Shown here piece by piece: positions 25,820-34,526 of a stretch of DNA of 41,006 bases (position 1 is its first letter; each line of letters starts with the position of its first letter). This DNA is from DASQFQ01 sp038327685. GTDB lineage: Bacteria > Actinomycetota > Thermoleophilia > Solirubrobacterales > Solirubrobacteraceae. A model generated the notes under the pieces. The model did no database searches. It was not told the DNA's origin and was given only the letters and a program-made list of their open reading frames with translations. The DNA is taken from the NCBI GenBank assembly GCA_038327685.1, contig JBBQLH010000030.1, positions 1 to 41,006 of the forward strand, in the 5' to 3' direction. A program made the position numbers and the translations under genes.

Positions 25820-26736
25820 GTGCGCTGGTGCAGCCGCACGACGCTGCCGTCGGGCAGCTCGCGCAGCTGGACGAGGTCGACTAGCTGGTTGGCGAGCCAC
25901 AGGCCCCAGCCGCCGGCCTGGCCGAGCGCCGGGCGCACGCGGCCGACCAGCGGTCGCTGGGCGATCTGCCCGTGGTCGCGGACCTCACAGACGAGCGCGT
26001 CCGCGTCGGACCAGATGCGCAGGACGCCGCGGCCGCCGCCGTGGCGCAGGCTATTGGTCGCGACCTCGTGCACGGCGAGCACGACATCGTGGATGCGCCG
26101 GGTGGTGAGGCCGGCGCGCTCGGCCTCGGCGGCCGTACGGGCGCGCACGTCGGCGAGCGACTCGTGCGTGATCTCGTGCTCCGCGACGGGCGCGGGCGGC
26201 TCCGGCAGCGGCTCGGCGAACTGCGGCACGGCGTGGTCGCCGCGGTAGGCGCCGCTCGGGGCGCCGGCGACGAAGGGATGGCTGCGCCCGGCCTCCGCGA
26301 TGACCTCGCCGTCGAGCTGGTCGGTGTCGTAGGGGCAGATGAGGTGGAAGTCCGGCGCGTCGGCGAAGGCGACGTTGAGCAGCGCCTCGTGGCACTGGCA
26401 CTCGACCAGCTCGGTCGGGCTGCGCTCGGCCCAGATCGGCTCGCCGATCCCGCGCATCGGTCGGCCCAGGTCGGCGTGCGCGTCGACGAACTCCTGCCAG
26501 GCGGGGATGATCCGCGCCGGGTTGGCCCCGAGCTCGGCCATGTCGGCGAACACGACCTGCTCGGCGTCGTCGCCGAGGCGCGAGCGCAGCAGCTCGATCT
26601 TCTCGGCCCCGATCGCGACCATGATCGGCTCGCCGGCGGCGACCGCGTCGCGGATGAACGGAGCCGCCCCGTCGACGAAACTCTCGCGGCTGTCGTAGAG
26701 CATGAGCTCGTGGCGGAACGCGGTGGCGCTTGTCAT
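25816..26736 (-). CDS. MEDS sensor domain plus HATPase (anti-sigma / histidine-kinase-like)
   Basis: The N-terminal MEDS domain (about residues 1-170: HELMLYDSRESFVDGAAPFI, IMVAIGAEKIELLR, VEFHE-like ECQCHEALLN) is a methanogen/methylotroph-type sensor found in actinobacterial regulators. Residues about 195-300 are a HATPase_c domain of the anti-sigma / RsbW kind: N-box AVHEVATNSLRHGGG, the G1 box DALVCEVRDHG and the G2 box GGWGLWLANQLVDLVQL. There is no phospho-accepting His, so it is probably a serine-kinase anti-sigma factor or its relative, acting on an unlinked sigma or anti-anti-sigma partner (inference). 306 residues, complete. Confidence 0.87.
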   Translation of the reverse strand: MTSATAFRHELMLYDSRESFVDGAAPFIRDAVAAGEPIMVAIGAEKIELLRSRLGDDAEQVVFADMAELGANPARIIPAWQEFVDAHADLGRPMRGIGEPIWAERSPTELVECQCHEALLNVAFADAPDFHLICPYDTDQLDGEVIAEAGRSHPFVAGAPSGAYRGDHAVPQFAEPLPEPPAPVAEHEITHESLADVRARTAAEAERAGLTTRRIHDVVLAVHEVATNSLRHGGGRGVLRIWSDADALVCEVRDHGQIAQRPLVGRVRPALGQAGGWGLWLANQLVDLVQLRELPDGSVVRLHQRT

Positions 26737-26785
26737 CCGAGTAGACCAGCGTACTCGCGTGGGGGGCTATGACAACCTTCCACCA

Positions 26786-28031
26786 ATGGGCCGGAAAGGT
26801 GTGTCCACGCTGGTGCTCGCCGCGGCGCTCGTCCTCCCGGGCGCCGCGCGCGCCGCGGATCCGGGTCGTTGGACGCAGACGGGCACCGCCACGCTGCCGA
26901 TTCGTCTACTACCAGGGCGTCACCGTCGACCCGGCGCGCAACCTCTATTTCGACGGCGTGTACGTCGGGCTCTACCGCACCAACTCCGCGTTCGCCGAGA
27001 CCGGCCGCACCGATGACGTGATCCCGCCCGACGTGCACCTGCGCGAGGGCTACGACCACATCGGCGACATCGCCTGGGACCGGGGGGAGGGCGGCCGGAT
27101 CCTGCTGCCGCTCGAGTGCTACGTCCCGGGCGGCCCGAACGGCGGGAACCCGTGCCTGCACGGCTCGATCGGCGTCGCCGGCCCGGGCTCGCTGCAGTGG
27201 CGCTACTACGTCAAGCTCGACCCGGCGGAGATCCCGAAGGCGATGTGGAACGAGGTCTCGCCCGACGGCTCGCTGCTGTGGACCTCGAGCGGGAACGACC
27301 TGCTCGCGTACCGCACGGCCGACATCTCGCGCGCGAACGCCGCGCCCGAGCACGCGCCGATCCATTCCGTGCGCCGCCTGCGCGGCGCCGTGCCGCCGAG
27401 CGGGATCACCGGCGCGACCTTCGTCGGCGACCGGATGTTCGTCGCCGGCCAGGGCGGCGGCCCGTTCCGGGTCTGGTCGATCGACCTCGCCACGGGCGCG
27501 CGCCGGCTGGAGATCGAGCGCACGATCGTCGGCGAGTCCGAGGGGCTCGTTACCGCCGCGCTGAAGGGCGGCACGCTGCACTGGCTGATCCAGCCCTTCA
27601 ACGAGGAGCAGAAGCCGCCCACCTACAGTCCCGACCACGCGACGCTGCTGAGCTTCCGCCCGGCGGGCGGCGGCGGTGCCGCACCGCGGTCCGGCGACCG
27701 GTCGGGCCGGGCGGGCTCGCCGCTCGTGCGGCTGCTGCGGCGGTCGCGCTCGACCGTGCTGGTGCGCCGTGGCTTCGCGACGGCGGTGCTCTGCTCCGAC
27801 GGCTGCACCGCGACGCTGCGCGTCTTCAGGGGCCGCGCGCTTCTCGCGCGCACGCGCAAGCGGGCGCGGCCTTCGCACGCTCGGCCGGCGCGCGCGCTCG
27901 TGCACCTCACCGCCCGCGGCCGGCGCGTCCTGCGCACGCAGCCCGGACGGCTGCGGCTGACCCTCCGCGCCACCGTGCGCGAGCCGTCAGGGATTGTCAC
28001 GCGGCGCACCGTGCGCGAGCGGCTGCGATGA
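26786..28031 (+). pseudogene. Exported beta-propeller-like protein with a frameshift after the signal peptide
   Basis: ATG 26786 opens a normal signal peptide, MGRKGVSTLVLAAALVLPGA, with an ARA-A cleavage site, then DPGRWTQTGTATLPI. The rest (VYYQGVTVDPARNLYFDGVY to the TGA at 28029-28031) continues in another frame; removing one base between 26898 and 26905 joins them. The mature part (about 260 residues) has propeller-like repeats (YDHIGDIAWD, WSIDLATGARRLEIERTIVG, LHWLIQPFNEEQK). It is followed by a Ser/Arg/Gly-rich linker and a beta-sandwich-like C-terminal domain with a cysteine loop (LCSDGCTATLRV) often seen on exported proteins of this group. Function unknown. The ATG at 26769 in the second frame lacks a signal peptide and is a less likely start. 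Confidence 0.75.
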
Positions 28032-28062
28032 GGAAGCCGCTCCGCCGGGTAGGTGCCACCGC

Positions 28063-28563
28063 ATGCACACGCTTCTGAGACTCCCCCTCATCCTGCTCGA
28101 GATGGCGCTGCGCCAGGGCGCCGGCGCGGTCAAGGACATCCTTCGCTTCGTCATCAGCGGCGAGGACGGCGATCAGCCGCCCGCCGCGCGCCCCGATCGG
28201 GCGGCCGCGCGCCGCGAAGCCGAGGCGGTTGCGGCCGCCGAAGCGAGGGCGCGCCGCCCGGCGGCACGCCCGCGGGCCGCGGCCCGGCGGCGCCCGGCTC
28301 CCGCGCCCGCTCCGGCGCCGCCGCCTGATCCCACTCCGACCCACGTCTCGCGCGGCGCCGAGACGGTCGCGTCGTTCGGGCCCGCCGCCGACCCGTCGCC
28401 GACGATCGAGGTGCAGGCGCCGTGGAGCGGCTACGACACCCAGCCGGCGGCGGAGATCATCAGGCGGATCCGTACCGGCGACGAGGCCACGAAGGCGGTC
28501 GCGCTGCTCTACGAGCGCGGCCACAAGGGTCGCCAGAGCGTGATCCGGGCGGCCGGCGGCTAG
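28063..28563 (+). CDS. Hypothetical protein, membrane-proximal helix, Ala/Arg/Pro linker, C-terminal helical domain
   Basis: Not recognised. ATG 28063 gives 166 residues. An amphipathic or weakly hydrophobic N-terminal helix (MHTLLRLPLILLEMALRQGA) is followed by VKDILRFVISGED, a disordered Ala/Arg/Pro linker (about residues 45-95), and a conserved-looking C-terminal domain of about 50 residues: PSPTIEVQAPWSGYDTQPAA, EIIRRIRTGDEATKAVALLY and ERGHKGRQSVIRAA. Codon use is normal and the frame clean. No operon partner is evident; 32 nt separate it from the gene upstream. Confidence 0.65.
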   Translation: MHTLLRLPLILLEMALRQGAGAVKDILRFVISGEDGDQPPAARPDRAAARREAEAVAAAEARARRPAARPRAAARRRPAPAPAPAPPPDPTPTHVSRGAETVASFGPAADPSPTIEVQAPWSGYDTQPAAEIIRRIRTGDEATKAVALLYERGHKGRQSVIRAAGG

Positions 28564-28605
28564 CGCGCTCAGGCCCTCGCGGGTCCGTGCCGATGAATTG
28601 GGTGA

Positions 28606-29313
28606 ATGGCCGAGACATCACCCAACAGCGCTCCCCCTCCGACGGTTGGCCCGCCCGGGACCTCCGTCCGCCACGAGCACCTGATCGAGCTCGAGGCCTC
28701 GAGGTCGTGGAAGCGCAAGCGCACCGTCGACTTCCTCAAGCTCAGCCCGCTCGGGCTGGAGATCCATCACAGCGGCGTGCTGCTGCTACCGCTCACGATG
28801 CCGCTCGGCGCGATCGCCGTCACGTGCACGGAGCCCGGGCCCGCGCGCCCGATGATCGGCGAAGGCCGCTTCCCGATCCTCAAGCGCATCAGCTCCATTG
28901 CGATCGTCCCGCGCGAGGAGGGGGTCGAAGGCTGGCTCTGGACCGAGGCCGGCGGGTCGGCGTTCCCGCTGCTGTGCGACGAAGACCAGGCGCCCAACGT
29001 CGCGATCCTGTTCGCCCACCCGCTCGGCGAGGAGACGATCATGCGTCGCTTCACGCCCGACTTCGCCGAGGCGCTCGCCGCGCGCTCGGCGCTCGGCAGC
29101 CCCGCCGTCTACGGCCTGCTGATGCGGGTCAAGGACCTCGTGGCGACGGAGCGCGTCTTCACCAAGTTCGGCGTCGCCAAGCCGCTCACCGACCGTGAGG
29201 TCGGCCCGACTCTGAGGCGCGCGCTGCCCACCGACCGCGCCGCGGATCCCATGGTCCGGGTGTCGGACAGCTCTCGCGCGTCGCACTCCGTGGCACCGCC
29301 CGGCCTCGCGTAG
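28606..29313 (+). CDS. Hypothetical protein, 235 residues
   Basis: Not recognised. It has a mixed alpha/beta soluble protein pattern without signal or membrane segment: LIELEASRSWKRKRTVDFLK, LSPLGLEIHHSGVLLLPLTM, SAFPLLCDEDQAPNVAILFA and RVFTKFGVAKPLTDREVGPT. The arrangement of short strands in the middle could be a PH-like or SRPBCC-like fold, but I cannot decide. The C-terminal 30 residues are Ser/Arg-rich and disordered. A conventional start with ATG 28606 is supported only by length and composition. Third-position GC is high, as in its neighbours, which supports a real gene. Confidence 0.7.
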   Translation: MAETSPNSAPPPTVGPPGTSVRHEHLIELEASRSWKRKRTVDFLKLSPLGLEIHHSGVLLLPLTMPLGAIAVTCTEPGPARPMIGEGRFPILKRISSIAIVPREEGVEGWLWTEAGGSAFPLLCDEDQAPNVAILFAHPLGEETIMRRFTPDFAEALAARSALGSPAVYGLLMRVKDLVATERVFTKFGVAKPLTDREVGPTLRRALPTDRAADPMVRVSDSSRASHSVAPPGLA

Positions 29314-29405
29314 GCGGGCCTTCCCGCCACGCTCCACCCGAGATCGGCGGTCTCTCGGGCGCACCGTCACGAGAAGACCCGCCAGCCCGCTACCGTCAAG
29401 GGACC

Positions 29406-29588
29406 GTGGTCCCTCAGCCGCCCGCCGACGCGCCGCCCGACGATCGCTGCCGCCCCTGCCGCGGCACGGGTCAGATCGTCTCGAACCTCGGCGGCTCGCC
29501 CAGCACCGTGCCGTGCCCGTGGTGCGAAGGGACCCGACGCTTCATCCCGGGGCACGACGCACAGGCGTCCCGCCGCACGCCGCGCTAG
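29406..29588 (+). CDS. Small DnaJ-type double-CxxC zinc protein
   Basis: The 60-residue product carries two cysteine pairs, C15/C18 in CRPCRGTGQI and C37/C40 in CPWCEGTRRF. The CxxCxGxG-like spacing matches half of the DnaJ/HSP40 zinc centre, which suggests one bound zinc. Such mini zinc-ribbon proteins are common in actinobacteria and of unknown role. The start GTG 29406 is the first codon that includes both motifs; the gene ends 9 nt before the flippase start. Confidence 0.7.
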   Translation: MVPQPPADAPPDDRCRPCRGTGQIVSNLGGSPSTVPCPWCEGTRRFIPGHDAQASRRTPR

Positions 29589-29591
29589 CTT
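29586..29591 (+). promoter_or_regulatory. -10 element TAGCTT, leaderless-type, for the flippase gene
   Basis: TAGCTT, then 6 nt, then GTG at 29598. It shares its TAG with the stop of the small zinc-protein gene. Confidence 0.5.
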
Positions 29592-29597
29592 CGCCCG

Positions 29598-31040
29598 GTG
29601 AGCGACCTCATACCGGGCCCGACCGGGCCTGTAGGGCCACCGGTACTGCCGCGGCTCGCGCGCAATGCGAGCGCGCTGCTCGCCGCACGCCTGGGCTCGA
29701 CGCTCGCGCAGGCGCTCGCGCTCGTCCTTGTCGCCCGCGCGCTGGGGCCCGCCACCTACGGTCTGTTCGCGATCGTCACCACGGTGACGGTGATGGCGAC
29801 CGTGATCGCCGAATGGGGCCTGCCGCTGATCGCGACCCGGATCATCGCGAGCGGCGGGGTCGACGGGCGGCGGGTGCTCGCCTGTGTCCTCGGCCTGCGA
29901 CTGGCGCTGGCGGTCGTCGCCGCGGTCGCCGTCGTCGCGCTCGGGTACGCCAGCTCCGACTCGGGCCAGGTCCACCTCGGCGCGCTGATCGCGGGGCTTT
30001 CCTACCTGCCGCTGGCCTGGCTCGGGTCGGCGCAGATCCAGGCGCAGCTCGACCTGCGCCTCGAACGCGTGGCGTGGGCGGCGCTCGGCGGCGGCCTCAC
30101 CGGCCTCGCATGGACGCTCGTCGCGCTGGCTCACGATGCCGGGGTGCCGCTGCTCGCCGGCGGGCTGCTCGCGAGCGCGACCGCGAGCGGGGTCATCGGC
30201 GCCGCGCTCACGCGCGGCATGCCGCTGCGTCCGCGCGTCGACGCGGTGCTCTGGCGGCGCCTGCTGCGGGACGCGACCCCGCTGGCCCTCGCCTTCACGT
30301 TCGTGTCGATCTACTTCTACATCGACATCGCGCTGCTCGCGCGGCTCTCGAGTGCCGAGCAGGTGGGCTTCTACGACGCCGGCTACCGCTTCATGCTGCT
30401 CGGGGTCCTGCTGCCGGGGGCGATCGTGTCCTCCGTCTATGCGCTCGCCGCCGAGCTCGCCGCCACCGACCGCGCGCGCTTCGCGGAGCTCGCCCGCGAG
30501 CTGCTGTCCCTGTGCGTGCTGCTCCTGCCGCTCCCGGTGATCGCGATGTGCGCCGACCCCGAAGGACTGCTGCGGCTGTTCTACGGCTCGGCCTACGCTG
30601 ACGGTGCGCCGGCCCTGCGGGTCCTCGGGGTCGCGATCGCGCTCACGATCGCCTCGGGGGTCGTCGGGCCGCTGCTGGTCGCGCTCGGGCAGGAGCGCGC
30701 GACGCTCCGTATCAGCATCGTCGCGGCGGTGCTCAACGTGGCGCTCAACTTCGTGCTCATCCCCGGGCTCGATGCGCTCGGCGCGGCGATCGCCACGGTC
30801 GCCACCGAAGTGGCGGTGCTCGTGCCCGCGACCGTGCTGCTCGTCCGGCGGGGGAGCACGGGGCTCGACGTGGGCCAGCTCGCGCGAGTCGGGGTGGCGG
30901 GGGCCGGTGGGCTGCTCGTCGCGCTCGCGCTCGACGGAGTCGTGCCGGCGATCCTCGGAGGACTGGCCGTGTACACGGCGCTCGCGCTCGCGACGGGAGC
31001 GCTGTCGCGCCGTCAGCTCGAGCTGACCCGCTCGCCGTGA
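29598..31040 (+). CDS. Oligosaccharide flippase (Wzx/MATE-like polysaccharide transporter)
   Basis: The 480-residue protein with about 14 hydrophobic segments fits the MOP-superfamily flippase that moves lipid-linked glycans across the membrane. It begins with a disordered Pro/Gly stretch, then LARNASALLAARLGSTLAQA and LALVLVARALGPATYGLFAI, the family's typical first two helices. Later come LAFTFVSIYFYIDIALLARL and GFYDAGYRF, and the C-terminal ALRVLGVAIALTIASGVVGP. It opens the glycan locus; the seven glycosyltransferases after it would make its substrate. The start GTG is placed by the leaderless -10. The last 28 bases overlap the convergent FkbM methyltransferase gene. Confidence 0.92.
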   Translation: MSDLIPGPTGPVGPPVLPRLARNASALLAARLGSTLAQALALVLVARALGPATYGLFAIVTTVTVMATVIAEWGLPLIATRIIASGGVDGRRVLACVLGLRLALAVVAAVAVVALGYASSDSGQVHLGALIAGLSYLPLAWLGSAQIQAQLDLRLERVAWAALGGGLTGLAWTLVALAHDAGVPLLAGGLLASATASGVIGAALTRGMPLRPRVDAVLWRRLLRDATPLALAFTFVSIYFYIDIALLARLSSAEQVGFYDAGYRFMLLGVLLPGAIVSSVYALAAELAATDRARFAELARELLSLCVLLLPLPVIAMCADPEGLLRLFYGSAYADGAPALRVLGVAIALTIASGVVGPLLVALGQERATLRISIVAAVLNVALNFVLIPGLDALGAAIATVATEVAVLVPATVLLVRRGSTGLDVGQLARVGVAGAGGLLVALALDGVVPAILGGLAVYTALALATGALSRRQLELTRSP

Positions 31041-31879
31041 GCCGGCTCCCGCCAGGCCCACAGCATGCCGGCGCCGAGCGGGACGTCGTCGATCTCCTGG
31101 GTCCGGTAGCCCGCGGCGTGCAGGAGGCCGGTGACCGCGGCACGCGGGTCGGGACCGGGACAGCCCGCGGGGTGGTACTCGATGACGAGCGCGCGCACCT
31201 CGAGCGCCGCGAAGCGCGGATCGGTGAGGAGCGGCCACTCACCGCCTTCGATGTCGATCTTCACGAGGTCGGCCGCCGCCATCAGCGGGAGCACGTCGCG
31301 GGCTTCGCGCAGCGGCGCGCGCGTCGCGTCCTCGCCGACGGGCACGTGCGACTCGGCGAATCCGCCGCTGACGAACGGCAGCTCCGCATCGGCAGCGGCG
31401 GCGATCACGGGCAGGAGCGTCCATCCCCCCGGCCCTGTGGCGGCCGCGATCGTGCGCCGCAAGAGCGCGGCGTTGGCCGGGTCCGCCTCGACGGCGACGA
31501 TCTCCTCCGGCTCGAGCGCGCCGAGGATCCATGCGCCGAAGAGCCCGATGTGGGCGCCGAGGTCGAGCACGCGCGGCGGCCGCCCTGCCGCCGCGAGTGC
31601 GGCCCGCGCGGCGGGCGGCATGCGGTACAGGCGGCGGCCGAAGACCTCGTCGAGGATGTCGAGGTCGGAGGTGCCGTGGCGCAGGAACACGTCGACGGCG
31701 GATCCGCGCGGCTGGTACCGCGCCGGCTCGGGAGCGCGTCGCCACTCGCGCAGCGCGAAGCGCAGCGGCCGGTCGACCATGCGCGCGCGATGGGCGATCC
31801 CGAAGGCGCGGATCACGACGGGCCGCCGTTTCAGCCCGCGGAGGAGGGGGATCGACCCGAGGCGGCTGACGGCGCTCAC
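31013..31879 (-). CDS. FkbM-family SAM-dependent methyltransferase
   Basis: FkbM-type enzymes O-methylate sugars or polyketides. The 288-residue product has SAM motif I VLDLGAHIGLFG, the acidic ribose-binding strand IVAVEADPANAALLRR and the late family hallmark LVKIDIEGGEWPLL. The N-terminal 90 residues precede the domain, as in other FkbM enzymes of glycan loci. It overlaps the GT2 gene upstream by 4 nt (ATGA), so it is co-translated with it, and may add a methyl cap to the glycan made here (inference). Confidence 0.88.
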   Translation of the reverse strand: MSAVSRLGSIPLLRGLKRRPVVIRAFGIAHRARMVDRPLRFALREWRRAPEPARYQPRGSAVDVFLRHGTSDLDILDEVFGRRLYRMPPAARAALAAAGRPPRVLDLGAHIGLFGAWILGALEPEEIVAVEADPANAALLRRTIAAATGPGGWTLLPVIAAAADAELPFVSGGFAESHVPVGEDATRAPLREARDVLPLMAAADLVKIDIEGGEWPLLTDPRFAALEVRALVIEYHPAGCPGPDPRAAVTGLLHAAGYRTQEIDDVPLGAGMLWAWREPAHGERVSSS

Positions 31880-32775
31880 GGCGCGCGCCCGTAGCCGCGC
31901 GCGTACGCGGCGTAGTGGGCGGCGGCGTACAGGCGGTCACGGACGGGCGGGGGCCAGCGCCGCCATTCGGACGCGGGCGTGCCCGAGACCCGTGCCAGGG
32001 CTGTGGCGGCGCTCCAGCGCCAGCCGCCGGGGAGGGGCACGAGCCGCTCCTCGACGGCCTCGATCTCGCGCAGCCGGCGGCCGGCGCGGCCGACCTCCTC
32101 CTGGCGGCGGATCCAGCCCGCCAGGGTGATCGCGTGCTCGTGGTGCACCAACAACTCCGGGTGGTAGTCGAGCCGCAGCCCGGCGGCGAACAGGCGGCGG
32201 CCGAGCAGGGAGTCCTCGAAATGGAACGGCACGCGCGCGTCGAAGCCGCCCGCGCCGAGCACCAGGTCGCGGGATAGGGAGACGTGGGCGGTGTAGAAGT
32301 GCTCGGGCCCGGCAGGCCCCGCCCGCATGTCCGCATAGGCGAACTGGCCGCCGTGCTCGAGCCAGCGCATCAGCGGCGTGACCGCGAGCCCGGGGTCCCA
32401 GCCGACCCGCCCCAGCACGGCGTAGGGCTCCGCGGGAGGCTGCGCTGGGTGCAGCTCGGCGTGGCGGCGCAGGAGGTCCGGGTCCGCGGGCCGGGTGTCG
32501 TCGCCGAGGAAGAGCACGACCCGGCCACGGGCGGCGCCGAGACCGGCGTTGCGGGCGGGGCCGGCGCCCGGGGCGGGCTCGCTCAGTGGACGCAGCGGCA
32601 GCGCGAAGCCGGGTCGCAGCAGCTCGAGCGCGGCCGAGGTCCCGTCGCCGGAGCCGTTGTCGACGACGATCAACTCGGCCTCGACGCCCTCGAGGCGCTG
32701 CTCCGCCAAGGCGGCCAGCGTCCGCCGCAGGGTCGGCAGGCGGTCGCGGGTGGGGATAATCACCGATAGATGCAC
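31876..32775 (-). CDS. Family 2 glycosyltransferase
   Basis: The 299-residue GT-A fold enzyme opens with MHLSVIIPTRDRLPTLRRTL, then IVVDNGSGDGT, and has the metal-binding GDD motif in VVLFLGDDTRPADPDLL. The acceptor-side block GGFDARVPFHFEDSLLGRRL carries the catalytic-base ED. It lacks membrane segments and is soluble or peripheral. It starts only 29 bp from the divergent GT4 gene and is translationally coupled to the FkbM gene downstream. Confidence 0.92.
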   Translation of the reverse strand: MHLSVIIPTRDRLPTLRRTLAALAEQRLEGVEAELIVVDNGSGDGTSAALELLRPGFALPLRPLSEPAPGAGPARNAGLGAARGRVVLFLGDDTRPADPDLLRRHAELHPAQPPAEPYAVLGRVGWDPGLAVTPLMRWLEHGGQFAYADMRAGPAGPEHFYTAHVSLSRDLVLGAGGFDARVPFHFEDSLLGRRLFAAGLRLDYHPELLVHHEHAITLAGWIRRQEEVGRAGRRLREIEAVEERLVPLPGGWRWSAATALARVSGTPASEWRRWPPPVRDRLYAAAHYAAYARGYGRAP

Positions 32776-32804
32776 AGGGGAGACGACCGCGGGGGCGGCC
32801 AGGC

Positions 32805-34526
32805 GTGAAGCTGCCGTCGGACATTCTCCCCGCTCTCAAGGACAGCCGCTGGGCCGCGCCGGCGATGCGACTGCGGGGGCTCGCCGACAGCGTGGGGGCG
32901 CGCGCGTGGCTGGCGGCTCGCCGGCGCTCCGGGCGAGGGAGGCGTCCCGCCGCGCTCGATCCCGCCGTGGCGCGGCTGGTGCGCGATGCGCTGGAGGCCG
33001 CCCTCCTGCCCGCCGGGCTCTCGCTGCGCTTCACCGGACCGCGCGCCGATGAGTTGCGGGCGGGGCTGTCCGAGCTCGGGGTCGAGACGCGCGCGGGGGT
33101 GCTCGTCGTGGCCGGCGGGCTGGAGGAGCAGCGCCCGGCCGGGGTGGCGGAGCGGATCGCTGCCCTGGGCGCCGAGGCGGACGCGCTCGTGCTGCTCGTG
33201 CCGGTGTGGCCGGGCGGCTGCCGCGCAGCCGCGGCGGCGACGCGGACCCTCCGGCGGCCGATGTGGTGGCAGGAGGCTGCGAGCCGGTCCGGACTCGAGC
33301 CATGGGTCGAATTGCGCCGTGAGGCCGGGGGCCACGCGTGCCTGGTGCTGGGGCGACCGCAGGTGCCGGGCGCCGAGCCGCCTGCGCCGGCGCGGGCCGC
33401 CCGGCCCGATCTGCACATCCGCATCCACGACGACCTCTCGCGCGGGACGTCGTTCACCTGGATCAGCGCCAGCATCGCGCTCGCCCTGGAGCGCGAGGGC
33501 GTGTCGGTCTCGATCGCGCCGACGGAGCTCACCCCTTCGATCGCACCCGCACGGCGCCGAGCCCTCGAGGCGCTGATCGAGCGCGGTCGTGCGCCGCGGG
33601 CCACCGCGGAGGTGGGGTGGACGCACTTCTGGCCCGAATACCGGCGACCGCTGGGCGGCGAGCACCCGCTCGCGCTGTTCGCGCTCAACTACGCCTTCGG
33701 GCACACCGAGCCCGGCGCGTGGGATCCCTGGATGCGCGGGCTGATCGAGGGCGATGCGCCGCTGGGCCCGATCTCGTCGTTCTGCGCCGAGGTGCTCTCG
33801 GCGGCGGGCGTCCGGCCCGAGCGCCTGGACGTCGTGCCGCTCGCGGCGACGGAGGGGATCGGCGCCGTGGACCCGGCGTCGCTGCCGCGCGCCCGCGCAC
33901 TCAAGCTGCTGCACGTGACCAACGCGATGGATCCGCTGCGCCACGGGACCGACGTCGCCCTCGCCGGCTTCCGGGAGGCGTTCGAGCCGGGCGACGATGC
34001 GACGCTCGTCGTGCGCGACTACGCCCGCTCGAACCCGGACATCGCGGCGGAGGTCGAGCGCCTGTCCGGTGAGGGCTACGACGCGCGGTACTGGCCGGCG
34101 TTCTACCCGGACCATCGCCTCGGCACGTTCCTGTCCGCCTTCGATGTGCTCGTCGCGCCATTCCGGGGCGAGGGGTTCGGGATCAAGCTCCTCGACGCGA
34201 TGGCGTGCGGGCTGCCCGTGGTCGCGCCCCGCTTCGGCGGCCCGGTCGACTTCCTCGACGAGTCAGCGGCCTACGACGTGCCCCACCGGCTGGTGCCCGT
34301 CGCCGCCGGCCACGACGCCGACGCGCTCGCCCTCGGCAACCAGCCGCTGTGGGCGGAGGTGGCACCGACCGACGTGGCAAGCCGGTTGCGTGAAGCGCGC
34401 GCCGACCCCGAGGGACTCGCCCGCCGCGGCGAGGCGTCCCGGCGGGTGGCGACGGAGCGGTTCTCGTGGGAGGCGACCGCGCGGGCGATCGTGGCCAGCA
34501 TCGAGCGCCGGCGAGCGGCGACGTGA
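32805..34526 (+). CDS. GT4 glycosyltransferase with a degenerate methyltransferase-like N-terminus
   Basis: A GT-B enzyme occupies about residues 205-573: LHIRIHDDLSRGTSFTWISA, ALNYAFGHTEPGAWDPWM, LLHVTNAMDPLRHGTDVALA, and the donor-site motif FRGEGFGIKLLDAMACGLPV (E-x7-D in place of E-x7-E). The first 200 residues are extra and read like the C-terminal half of a class I methyltransferase (GVLVVAGGLEEQRP, ALVLLVPVWP, then RRPMWWQEAASRSGLEPWVE and CLVLGRP) without any visible SAM motif I. This part could be a structural relic or a regulatory domain. The start GTG at 32805 overlaps nothing, and the TGA overlaps the next GT2 start. Confidence 0.85.
   Translation: MKLPSDILPALKDSRWAAPAMRLRGLADSVGARAWLAARRRSGRGRRPAALDPAVARLVRDALEAALLPAGLSLRFTGPRADELRAGLSELGVETRAGVLVVAGGLEEQRPAGVAERIAALGAEADALVLLVPVWPGGCRAAAAATRTLRRPMWWQEAASRSGLEPWVELRREAGGHACLVLGRPQVPGAEPPAPARAARPDLHIRIHDDLSRGTSFTWISASIALALEREGVSVSIAPTELTPSIAPARRRALEALIERGRAPRATAEVGWTHFWPEYRRPLGGEHPLALFALNYAFGHTEPGAWDPWMRGLIEGDAPLGPISSFCAEVLSAAGVRPERLDVVPLAATEGIGAVDPASLPRARALKLLHVTNAMDPLRHGTDVALAGFREAFEPGDDATLVVRDYARSNPDIAAEVERLSGEGYDARYWPAFYPDHRLGTFLSAFDVLVAPFRGEGFGIKLLDAMACGLPVVAPRFGGPVDFLDESAAYDVPHRLVPVAAGHDADALALGNQPLWAEVAPTDVASRLREARADPEGLARRGEASRRVATERFSWEATARAIVASIERRRAAT

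Noticed and set aside
26769..26785. ATG 26769 as the start of the exported propeller-like protein
   Set aside because: It gives an Arg/Ser-rich N-terminus without a signal peptide, while ATG 26786 in the neighbouring frame encodes a textbook signal peptide; a frameshift explains the data better.
32762..32769. ACCGATAG upstream of the GT4 gene as a WhiG-type -10
   Set aside because: It mismatches the first -10 base and there is no -35 match at the right distance; it falls in the first codons of the divergent GT2 gene.
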